DNA of 5,466 nt, taken from Saprospirales bacterium (GTDB lineage: Bacteria; Bacteroidota; Bacteroidia; Chitinophagales; Saprospiraceae). Made by a program: the position numbers and the translations under genes. The stretch covers positions 6,595 to 12,060 of the forward strand of contig DLXL01000265.1 in assembly GCA_003448025.1 (NCBI GenBank), given 5' to 3'. Under the pieces are notes generated by a model, which worked only from the letters and a program-made list of their open reading frames with translations, was not told the DNA's origin and did no database searches. Below, piece by piece: positions 1 through 5,466 of this stretch. Within the stretch, counting starts at the first letter, position 1; each line of letters begins with the position of its first letter.

Positions 1-1198
1 ACATGGTTCCTGCGATCAGTACATTGCGTTCTCTGGTTCGTTCTCGGAGTTCCAGCTGGTTGATTTTGAGTGCATTGTCTTTTTGGGTCACCTCGAATCT
101 GGTTTGCATTTCTTCCATCAGGGCGAGGCGTTTTTGTTCCGTAACGGAATCCCTGAGCTGGTAGGCCTCCTGCAGGGAGGTAAAAGCCGCTGCGTGGTTA
201 CCAAGGGCGCGCTCGGTTTGAGCCAATTCACGCAGCAATTCAATCAGACGTTCTTTCTGACCGAACTCACGGGCATGCGAAAGGCCGGTCTGGAAGTATT
301 TTTGAGCGGCTGTATAGTTTTGGTCCCGGGCAGACAGAATACCGAGCAGTTGATAGGTGGTGGGGGAATAATCCACGTTTTTTTGGCCCCCAAAACCATC
401 CAGCGCTTTAAGCAGGGCATTTTTGGCATCCGACATGCGGTTGGCATTGAAATAGATCTGGCCGAGCAGGGTATAACAACCGGCAACATCCTCCTTTCGC
501 CCCAGGGTTTCATACAAGGCAAGGGATTGCCTTAGTGCATCGATCGCTTCCTCCATTCGCTGGGTCTGGCTGAGCAGCGAAGCCAGGTTCTGGTAGCTGG
601 CAGCCATACCCAGGCTGTCGTTCAGCTGTTGTTTGAGTTGGAGGGATTCGCGGTAAATGGCCTCTGCACGGTCGTATTTATGCTGGTTTCGGTAAAGGAT
701 GCCGATGTTATTCAGCACTTTGGAGAGGTTTTTTAACTGACCAGCCTGTTTGTAATAGGCGTAAGCTTCCAGATAGTTTCGCAGGGATTGATCGGCATTT
801 CCGAGTTGCTGGTGGGCAGTGCCAAGGTTCACCTGGAAATCGGCGGCTAAATCAGGTTTGTCAGCCTTTCTGGCCAGTGCAAGCCCTTCCTCGAACAAGG
901 GGATGGACTCCTGTCCGCGACCGGCAATGTCCAGGGCACTGGCCTTGTAAAACAGGAATAGTTCTATACCTTTTTGATATTGAAGTCTGCGGCTCAGCAG
1001 TAGCCCCTCCTCTGCAGCACCCAGTAATCCGGAATCTCTTCCGGCAGCATAATAGCCTCGGTATAGGGCTCTGATGGCCTGAACTTTGTGGGTGTCCTCA
1101 AGCATTCCGGGGATGGCGTTGCGCAGGCTGTCGAGGTTTTGTGCCCGCAACCCTGTTCCCCACAGGCAACATAAAAGGCAGATGAACCAGTATTTCAT
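1..1198 (-). CDS. TPR-repeat sensor protein, N-terminal part (probable histidine kinase, cut by window edge)
   Basis: The reverse strand is open from an ATG at 1198 to the left edge (399 codons, no stop). The product starts with a signal peptide (MKYWFICLLCCLWGTGLRA, then Q20) and continues as helical tetratricopeptide repeats at a strikingly regular spacing of about 40 residues, near residues 77, 117, 157, 197, 237, 277 and 317. Typical TPR positions are visible, for example NNIGILYRNQHKYDRAEAIY. From about residue 350 it becomes a charged helical linker (EEMQTRFEVTQKDNALKINQLELRERTRERN) and breaks off at VLIAGTM, which looks like the start of a transmembrane helix. In Bacteroidota this order (signal peptide, periplasmic TPRs, coiled linker, membrane helix) normally leads into a cytoplasmic HisKA_3-type histidine kinase. 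The response regulator 27 bases upstream supports that reading, but the kinase itself lies outside the window. A TPR protein ending in a LuxR-type DNA-binding domain is the main alternative. No clear ribosome binding site is seen. Confidence 0.85.
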   Translation of the reverse strand, partial: MKYWFICLLCCLWGTGLRAQNLDSLRNAIPGMLEDTHKVQAIRALYRGYYAAGRDSGLLGAAEEGLLLSRRLQYQKGIELFLFYKASALDIAGRGQESIPLFEEGLALARKADKPDLAADFQVNLGTAHQQLGNADQSLRNYLEAYAYYKQAGQLKNLSKVLNNIGILYRNQHKYDRAEAIYRESLQLKQQLNDSLGMAASYQNLASLLSQTQRMEEAIDALRQSLALYETLGRKEDVAGCYTLLGQIYFNANRMSDAKNALLKALDGFGGQKNVDYSPTTYQLLGILSARDQNYTAAQKYFQTGLSHAREFGQKERLIELLRELAQTERALGNHAAAFTSLQEAYQLRDSVTEQKRLALMEEMQTRFEVTQKDNALKINQLELRERTRERNVLIAGTM

Positions 1199-1225
1199 CT
1201 TGATGGCTTATGGTGAAACCGGAAG

Positions 1226-1870
1226 TTAGTTGTTCAGCAGATCATACTCAATGGCGGCTTTTACCAACCCCGCCGTATTCCGGGCATTGAGCTTGAGTAG
1301 CAGGTTGCGGCGGTGCGTTTCCACCGTGCCAAAACTGATGAACAACGTTTCAGCAATCTCCTGAGTGGTTTTTTCATCACAAATTAACTGGAGAATCTGC
1401 TTTTCCCTTCTGGAAATAGTTGGGAACGGGCTGTTTTTCAGTCTGGCAGGTTTTTGAGAAAAACTGTTCATCAGGCTCTCCAGGATTTCTTCACTAAAAA
1501 CCTGTTTGCCTTCTGCTACTTTCCTTATGGCCTCTAAAACTTCATCTTTCCCGGCATTTTTGAGCAAAAAACCGGAAGCTCCTTGTTTTAAAACAGCCTT
1601 TACCAGACTCAGTTCCCGCATCATGGACAAAATAAGTATTTTAGTAGTTGGGTGCCGTTCTCTGGTCAGTTTACAACACTCCATGCCATCCATTTCCGGC
1701 ATGTTTAGATCCAATAATAGCACATCCACCGGCTCCCGGGTCATGATCTCAAGGGCTTCCAAACCATTTGACGCCTCACCCACGCAACACATATCTTTTG
1801 CTTCACGCAACATCAGCAACAATCCGTCCGTAACCAGCCGATGATCATCGGCAATTAGTATTTTCAGCAT
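1226..1870 (-). CDS. NarL/FixJ (LuxR-type) two-component response regulator
   Basis: This is a 214-residue DNA-binding response regulator of normal family length. The receiver domain spans residues 1-120 and has the acidic pair D8-D9, the phospho-acceptor D54 in LLLDLNMPEMDG, the switch residue S82 and the conserved K104. A short linker leads to a LuxR-type helix-turn-helix (about 149-214) with the hallmark SRREKQILQLI and TVETHRRNLLLKLNARN segments. It should dimerise and bind DNA when phosphorylated. I chose the ATG at 1870 because it opens directly into the canonical MLKILIADDH strand and is preceded by AGGGA at Shine-Dalgarno distance. The frame stays open to 1957, but the extra 29 residues resemble no receiver sequence. 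The TPR sensor starts 27 bases after its stop, so the two are probably one operon and a cognate pair. The target genes are not shown by the sequence; the divergent gene at 2082 is a candidate. Confidence 0.95.
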   Translation of the reverse strand: MLKILIADDHRLVTDGLLLMLREAKDMCCVGEASNGLEALEIMTREPVDVLLLDLNMPEMDGMECCKLTRERHPTTKILILSMMRELSLVKAVLKQGASGFLLKNAGKDEVLEAIRKVAEGKQVFSEEILESLMNSFSQKPARLKNSPFPTISRREKQILQLICDEKTTQEIAETLFISFGTVETHRRNLLLKLNARNTAGLVKAAIEYDLLNN

Positions 1871-2081
1871 AATTTCCCTGGTTTTGCCGTTGCAAGATAG
1901 ATAAAAAGCGATCGTTACTGGTAGCCTCGATGCAAAAAGCCGATTCATTTCGCTCATACCGAGTGCCCGGAATTACCATCTACCGTCCACCGTTTTTTTA
2001 ATCATCCAGTTCACGCCGGAATCATTGTTGACATTAATGGAAAAAAATTACTGTTTAAAACCCATTTCAACAATTTCCAAC
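1871..2081. promoter_or_regulatory. Divergent intergenic region, presumed promoters for both directions
   Basis: This 211-base spacer separates the leftward regulator gene from the rightward fibre-like gene, so at least two promoters are expected here. On the forward strand TTGACA at 2028-2033 is followed, 18 bases after its TTG, by TACTGTTT at 2049-2056. That is a loose match to the Bacteroidota TTG / TAnnTTTG pattern and would put transcription start shortly before the ATG at 2082. I found no comparably good match on the reverse strand. No clear operator palindrome is visible. A T-run at about 1993-1999 is not preceded by a hairpin. Confidence 0.4.
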
Positions 2082-3554
2082 ATGAACAAACAACTTTTCT
2101 CCGCTGCATTTTTTGCGCTTCTTCTAAGTGTTTTTGGTACCCAGGCTGCCGCGCAGGCCAGTGGTGTAAAACCGGAACTCATCATGTATCGTCACAACGG
2201 AGGGGCTATTACGCCTAATGCTGCGGTAACAGGCAACACCATTGGTACCATTAAGTGGAATGCCCTTGCAGCTATTGGTGATATCCGAACCGGCGCCACA
2301 ATCAAATCTGTGATTGACGGGATCGCTCCCGGCTTTCTAACCTCTAATATGATCTTTAGCACCAGCGGCGGCGCCGGACTGACAGATCGCGCCATCATTA
2401 CCTCCTCCGGCTTGATGGGTGTTGGCACCATGACGCCAAGCTTTCACCTGGATGTGGTGGGGAATACCCATACCTCCGGGCGTTTCTTTGGTCGGATTCA
2501 CTACGATTTCAACGAGCCAACGGATTTGCCATCTTCTTACCTGGATGAAGCCTACTTTGAGCGCAAATCCCGTGCTCAATTAGGTTTGGGTGCTAATGCT
2601 TTTGCCAATGGCGGTATTCTTACCATGGCTCCGGGTGGAGGCAGCCTGGATCGCCAGTTGTTTTCCGGTGGCGATGATGGCCTTTGGACCCGCTCTCAGG
2701 ATGCCGGTGCCGCAAATGCCTGGGCTGCCTGGCAAAAAATCCTTACCAGTGCTGATATAAACGGTAATGTTGGCCGCCTGCCACGTTTCACCGGAGCTAA
2801 TTTGGGCGATCCGTCCAGTACCCTGGGCAACAGTCAGTTGTTCGATGATGGTACACACGTAGGAATCGGTACCACCAATCCGGATGCAACTTCTCTGCTT
2901 ACGGTTGAAGGAAATACCCGTCTTAATGGCAATACTTTTTCCAATGGCAATATGGGCCTGGGCCTGGCGCCAACCGCCAATCGCCTGGAAGTATTGGGAA
3001 GCAGTCGCTTCAACGGTAATGCCTCGGTTGGCGGTAACCTGGATGTTGACCTGAGTGCTAATGTTGACGGCGCCCTGCAGGTAGGTGGCAATGCATCTGT
3101 AAGCGCCAACCTGGATGTTGACCAGAATGTCAATGTGGACGGAGCCCTTCAGGTTGACGGCAATAGCCGTGTGGATGGCAGGTTGGTAGTGGGCAACCCG
3201 GCTTCTGTTCCGGGTAATCACGAATTGTATGTGAACGGAAGCATCATTGCCGAAGAGGTTTGGGTAAAACTTCAGGGCAGCTGGCCGGATTACGTGTTCG
3301 AATCATCCTACGATTTAAAACCACTCTCCGAAGTGGAAACCTACATTCAGGAAAACAAACACCTGCCTGGCGTGGCGCCTGCTGCTGAAATGGCTCAAAA
3401 CGGACTATCTGTTGGTAACCTTCAAAAGGTGCAAATGGAAAAGATAGAAGAGCTTTTCCTGCACATGATTGCCCTGGAGAAACGGATACAAATATTGGAA
3501 CAGGAAAACGCGGCATTAAAAGCCGGATCTAACCAGCCACAAACACGTAAATAA
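2082..3554 (+). CDS. Secreted tail-fibre-like repeat protein with C-terminal coiled coil, function unknown
   Basis: The product is 490 residues and begins with a signal peptide (MNKQLFSAAFFALLLSVFGTQAAAQA), which is why I start at 2082 rather than at the upstream in-frame codons from 2025. The N-terminal third is glycine- and threonine-rich. Three fibre-type units follow the pattern [VM]G[IVL]G..P, then L.V.GN...[NS]G, near residues 112, 260 and 291. Residues 306-370 are hexapeptide repeats ending in V (see the repeat entry). The C-terminus (about 381-480) holds the block YVNGSIIAEEVWVK ... YDLKPLSEVETYI.ENKHLPGV, then a leucine-rich coiled coil (about 446-480). This end is frequent on Bacteroidota secreted repeat proteins and is placed like the trimerising or chaperone tail of phage fibres, but I see no classical S74 peptidase signature. 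There is no type IX sorting domain and no cysteine in the mature chain. Probably an oligomeric surface or extracellular fibre; the role is unknown. The protease gene follows after 23 bases. Confidence 0.88.
   Translation: MNKQLFSAAFFALLLSVFGTQAAAQASGVKPELIMYRHNGGAITPNAAVTGNTIGTIKWNALAAIGDIRTGATIKSVIDGIAPGFLTSNMIFSTSGGAGLTDRAIITSSGLMGVGTMTPSFHLDVVGNTHTSGRFFGRIHYDFNEPTDLPSSYLDEAYFERKSRAQLGLGANAFANGGILTMAPGGGSLDRQLFSGGDDGLWTRSQDAGAANAWAAWQKILTSADINGNVGRLPRFTGANLGDPSSTLGNSQLFDDGTHVGIGTTNPDATSLLTVEGNTRLNGNTFSNGNMGLGLAPTANRLEVLGSSRFNGNASVGGNLDVDLSANVDGALQVGGNASVSANLDVDQNVNVDGALQVDGNSRVDGRLVVGNPASVPGNHELYVNGSIIAEEVWVKLQGSWPDYVFESSYDLKPLSEVETYIQENKHLPGVAPAAEMAQNGLSVGNLQKVQMEKIEELFLHMIALEKRIQILEQENAALKAGSNQPQTRK
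3012..3191 (+). repeat. In-frame hexapeptide repeat array with a 72-base higher-order period
   Basis: Within the fibre-like gene, residues 311-370 divide into ten consecutive hexapeptides that all end in valine: NGNASV, GGNLDV, DLSANV, DGALQV, GGNASV, SANLDV, DQNVNV, DGALQV, DGNSRV, DGRLVV. Groups of four form a 24-residue unit seen twice (3012-3083 and 3084-3155) plus a half unit (3156-3191). By hand count the two full DNA units share about 54 of 72 bases, which suggests internal duplication followed by divergence. The pattern fits a repetitive beta-strand stack or fibre shaft. Confidence 0.85.
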
Positions 3555-3577
3555 CCAGCCCAAAAACATCAGAAATC

Positions 3578-4930
3578 ATGAAAAAATGGATGATTTTGCT
3601 TGCCGGGCTGATGGCTTTTGGCCAATCTGCGCTGTTGCAAGCCCAACAACCACATACCGGATGTGGCACCCCGCATCCCAAACAGGTACTGCAATTTGCT
3701 GCTACCGAAAACAGCTCAGCCAATCCTTACGTGGTTCAAATCTTTGTCCACATACTGCGCAATGATGATGGCAGCAACGCAGCAATGAGTGATGCCACAT
3801 TGCGGACAAATCTGGATCGGATGGCTGCATTTTACCGCCCTCACAACATCTGCTTTACGGTCGTTGGCCGGGACTTTATTGATAACACCGAGTGGAATAC
3901 CAACTATTCCACCGCAGATATTGGTGATTTGCATGCCGTAAATCCACATGCCGATGCCATTGATATTTACGTACACCGGAATGATTTTGAAGGGTCAGGA
4001 GGGAATGCTTACGATATTCCATCCAGCAAATGCTCTGTTTCTGCAAACTCTTCTTTCAATTTTGAACATGAGGTTGGCCACTGTCTGGGTCTGCTCCACA
4101 CGTTTGAAGATTTTATGGGTGCCGAATGTCCTGATGGATCAGGCTGTGGCTCCGATGGTGATTTTGTTTGTGATACACCGGCAGATTTTGCAGGCTCACA
4201 AAATATGAGCAGTGGCTGTACCTACACTGGGTCGCAAACCATTAATTGTAATGGTAGTACCCAAAGTTATAACCCGCCAACAAATAACATTATGAGCTAT
4301 TGGGCGGGCTGTTATGCGCAGTTTTCCGGAGGGCAGGGCGCCCGCATGCGAAATACCATTGATGCTACCGGTTTTTTGCAGAGTCGCCTTACGCCGCAAG
4401 ACCGTATTATCTCCAACACTACGCTGAACGCAGAAATTGCCATTGGCGCCCAAAACAGCATTCAGGTGGGCAATCTCGCGCCTGCAGGGGATGTTGCGAT
4501 GAACGGCAATGCCAGAGGTATCCTGATAGCCGCGCAATATGTACAACTGGTTCCTGGAACCAGTATCACACCTACCGGTACCAATGGTATTTTGCTTACC
4601 ATAAATCAAATGTGCGACGGCTTGTTCCTGACCAGTGAATTCCCAACTGCTGACAGAAGACAAACGGAGGCGGTTCAGCTTTCAGCAATGCAGGTGTCGC
4701 CTAATCCGTTTACCTCCGGGGTTCAGGTGCAAATTGCCCTGGCCAACCCGGGACCTGCTACCCTGATGCTGTTCGATCTGACAGGTAAATTGGTTCAGGA
4801 ATCGAACGTTCAGGTGGATACTTACGGCCATACAGAGCAGTTGGAGCTGCCTCATCTCGATCCCGGGATTTATTTTCTTCGCCTTCGCCACGCCCGTGGT
4901 TCGGAATCAGCGCGACTGGTGAAATTGTAA
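3578..4930 (+). CDS. Secreted M43 (pappalysin/ulilysin-like) zinc metalloprotease with type IX secretion sorting domain
   Basis: This 450-residue protein should be exported and cleave extracellular proteins. A signal peptide (residues 1-22, ending LLQA) is followed by a metzincin catalytic domain (about 45-270). The zinc site is HEVGHCLGLLH at 164-174 (ligands H164, H168, H174; catalytic E165). The M43 cysteine-rich stretch with VCDTPAD lies at 197-203, and the Met-turn is NNIMSY with M239, followed by C245 and the family-typical FSGGQGARM. Residues about 280-347 form a glycine-rich beta segment (ISNTTLNAEIAIGAQNSIQVG, then IQLVPG-like YVQLVPGTSITP) that resembles the repeat module often found before sorting domains. 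The end (about 368-450) is a type A T9SS C-terminal domain: VSPNPF, then LMLFDLTGKLV, then LDPGIYFLRLR and the closing LVKL. The organism must therefore have the type IX system, although none of its genes is in the window. The ATG at 3578 has no clear Shine-Dalgarno sequence. It is probably co-transcribed with the fibre-like gene 23 bases upstream. Confidence 0.93.
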   Translation: MKKWMILLAGLMAFGQSALLQAQQPHTGCGTPHPKQVLQFAATENSSANPYVVQIFVHILRNDDGSNAAMSDATLRTNLDRMAAFYRPHNICFTVVGRDFIDNTEWNTNYSTADIGDLHAVNPHADAIDIYVHRNDFEGSGGNAYDIPSSKCSVSANSSFNFEHEVGHCLGLLHTFEDFMGAECPDGSGCGSDGDFVCDTPADFAGSQNMSSGCTYTGSQTINCNGSTQSYNPPTNNIMSYWAGCYAQFSGGQGARMRNTIDATGFLQSRLTPQDRIISNTTLNAEIAIGAQNSIQVGNLAPAGDVAMNGNARGILIAAQYVQLVPGTSITPTGTNGILLTINQMCDGLFLTSEFPTADRRQTEAVQLSAMQVSPNPFTSGVQVQIALANPGPATLMLFDLTGKLVQESNVQVDTYGHTEQLELPHLDPGIYFLRLRHARGSESARLVKL

Positions 4931-4955
4931 GGGTGGTGCTTCGGCATACTTTTTC

Positions 4956-5017
4956 AACCACAGAGACACAGAGATCACAAAGACTATCCCCTTTGTGCTC
5001 TCGGTGTCTTTGTGGTT
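4956..5017. repeat. Long imperfect intergenic palindrome (CCACAGAG-type dispersed repeat)
   Basis: The left arm at 4956-4982 and the right arm at 4991-5017 are each 27 bases and pair at 24 of 27 positions by hand alignment, around an 8-base loop (ACTATCCC). The arms consist of 8-9-base subrepeats of the form (A)CCACAGAG / ACACAGAG / ATCACAAAG. Similar CACAGAG-type tandem palindromes recur between genes in many environmental bacteria (from memory, not searched). The structure sits 25 bases after the protease stop and could stabilise or end that transcript, but it is followed by TAAAAAAA instead of a T-run, so it is not a standard intrinsic terminator. Confidence 0.8.
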
Positions 5018-5025
5018 TAAAAAAA

Positions 5026-5053
5026 CTTTGTGCCCCTTTGAGCCTCTGTGGTT
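5026..5053 (+). repeat. Third, degenerate copy of the palindrome arm
   Basis: This stretch, starting CTTTGTGCCCC and ending CCTCTGTGGTT, is a direct copy of the right arm at 4991-5017 with several changes and one extra base. Its last 11 bases are closer to the complement of the left arm (4956-4982) than the right arm is, so either copy could pair with the left arm. An A-rich stretch (5019-5025) separates the two copies. Confidence 0.65.
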
Positions 5054-5141
5054 AACTACTTATTATGGTAAAGGTGCCAATACTTGTTTATCAGGCTCTT
5101 CGTTTGTTTTTCCCATCTTTGCCGGGTAATTGTTTTCATTT

Positions 5142-5466
5142 ATGCCCTTGTTATTGGTAAGTAAACCTTTTCCGAATGCCAGTTTCGGTCTTTGGCAAAT
5201 TGCCGAAGAGGAGGATTATTTTCGGGCTGATCTGCCTTTGTCTAAAGATGAAGAAACGGAATTTGCCCGGCATCAAAATCCATTGCGCAGGTTGGAATGG
5301 CTGGCAGGGAGGTGGTTGTTGCATAAGTTAACCGATGAGCCGGAACGATTGCCTCTGGCTAAAGACGCCTTTTCCAAGCCTTTTTTTCCCGAAAACCAGC
5401 ACCTGGGATGCTCACTTAGTCATTCCAAAGGAACAGTGGGCGTATTGATTGTGGATCGGGGTGATG
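5142..5466 (+). CDS. 4'-phosphopantetheinyl transferase superfamily protein, N-terminal half (cut by window edge)
   Basis: The frame is open from the ATG at 5142 to the right edge (108 codons); an in-frame stop at 5127-5129 leaves this as the first ATG. The enzyme family moves the phosphopantetheine arm of coenzyme A onto a serine of acyl or peptidyl carrier proteins in the cytoplasm. Visible family features are a helix RRLEWLAGRWLLHKL (49-63), matching the R..E.LAGR..L motif, then KDAFSKPFF (74-82) with the conserved K-P pair, and SLSHSKGTVGVLIV (91-104) with the serine-histidine CoA-binding motif. The metal-binding G[IV]D and WT.KEA.xK motifs would lie beyond the edge, so activity cannot be judged. 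Its usual size, about 200-230 residues, means roughly half is present. No clear Shine-Dalgarno sequence precedes it, and the palindromic spacer suggests it is transcribed separately from the protease. Confidence 0.8.
   Translation, partial: MPLLLVSKPFPNASFGLWQIAEEEDYFRADLPLSKDEETEFARHQNPLRRLEWLAGRWLLHKLTDEPERLPLAKDAFSKPFFPENQHLGCSLSHSKGTVGVLIVDRGD

Noticed and set aside
83..535. Forward-strand open frame of 150 codons
   Set aside because: It is antisense to the continuous TPR coding frame, which has clear repeat structure; the forward product shows no recognisable feature.
1871..1957. In-frame 29-residue N-terminal extension of the response regulator (start at 1957)
   Set aside because: The extension does not resemble receiver sequence, while the ATG at 1870 gives the standard MLKILIADDH start and has AGGGA upstream.
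2025..2081. Earlier start of the fibre-like gene at the TTG at 2025
   Set aside because: It would place 19 polar residues before a clear signal peptide; the ATG at 2082 gives a normal signal peptide start.
2580..3221. Long reverse-strand open frame (213 codons) opposite the fibre-like gene
   Set aside because: It mirrors the repeats of the forward gene (recurring VNIQV-type strings), has no domain and lies entirely within a well-supported coding region; an antisense shadow of biased codon use.
4546..4564. Perfect inverted repeat ACTGGTTCC-T-GGAACCAGT
   Set aside because: It lies in the middle of the protease coding region and encodes ordinary family-like residues (QLVPGTS); with one site and no context, chance is the simplest explanation.
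4196..4663. Reverse-strand open frame of 155 codons inside the protease gene
   Set aside because: It overlaps conserved M43 and downstream segments on the other strand and its product is not recognisable.
4956..5030. Palindrome as a Rho-independent terminator
   Set aside because: Neither strand has a T-run directly after the stem; the forward side continues as TAAAAAAA.
4956..5053. CRISPR-like repeats
   Set aside because: The copies are inverted or degenerate and there are no regular spacers of unique sequence between identical direct repeats.

Overview
The window looks like a stretch of chromosome from a Bacteroidota bacterium. Three things point there: a secreted protease that ends in a type IX secretion (Por) sorting domain, starts with no convincing Shine-Dalgarno sequence in front of three of the five genes, and a fibre-like secreted protein with the VGIGT-P and KHLPG signatures common in that phylum. 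Base composition is moderate (my impression, not computed). The architecture is reminiscent of Saprospiria/Chitinophagia-type genomes, but that finer placement is a guess.

Layout: positions 1-1870 hold a leftward two-gene unit. A NarL/FixJ response regulator (1226-1870) comes first, and 27 bases downstream of it is a TPR protein (1-1198). The TPR protein runs off the left edge just before an expected membrane segment, so it is probably the N-terminal sensor half of a histidine kinase. A divergent spacer of about 210 bases (1871-2081) follows. Two rightward genes are then separated by only 23 bases: a secreted, repeat-rich, tail-fibre-like protein with a C-terminal coiled coil (2082-3554), and an M43/pappalysin-type zinc metalloprotease with a T9SS sorting domain (3578-4930). 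The next spacer (4931-5141) carries a long imperfect palindrome of the CCACAGAGACACAGAG type plus a third, degenerate copy of its arm. The window ends inside a 4'-phosphopantetheinyl transferase-like gene (5142 to edge).

How the parts may work together: the regulator and TPR protein look like a cognate two-component pair. The fibre-like protein and the protease are probably co-transcribed and both exported, so they may act together at or outside the cell surface. The divergent arrangement makes it possible, but unproven, that the regulator controls them. The transferase is likely an independent housekeeping or secondary-metabolism gene. I found no RNA gene, CRISPR array or insertion sequence. 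The region is mostly ordinary; the internal repeat structure of the fibre-like protein, its pairing with the protease, and the intergenic palindrome most deserve a second look.
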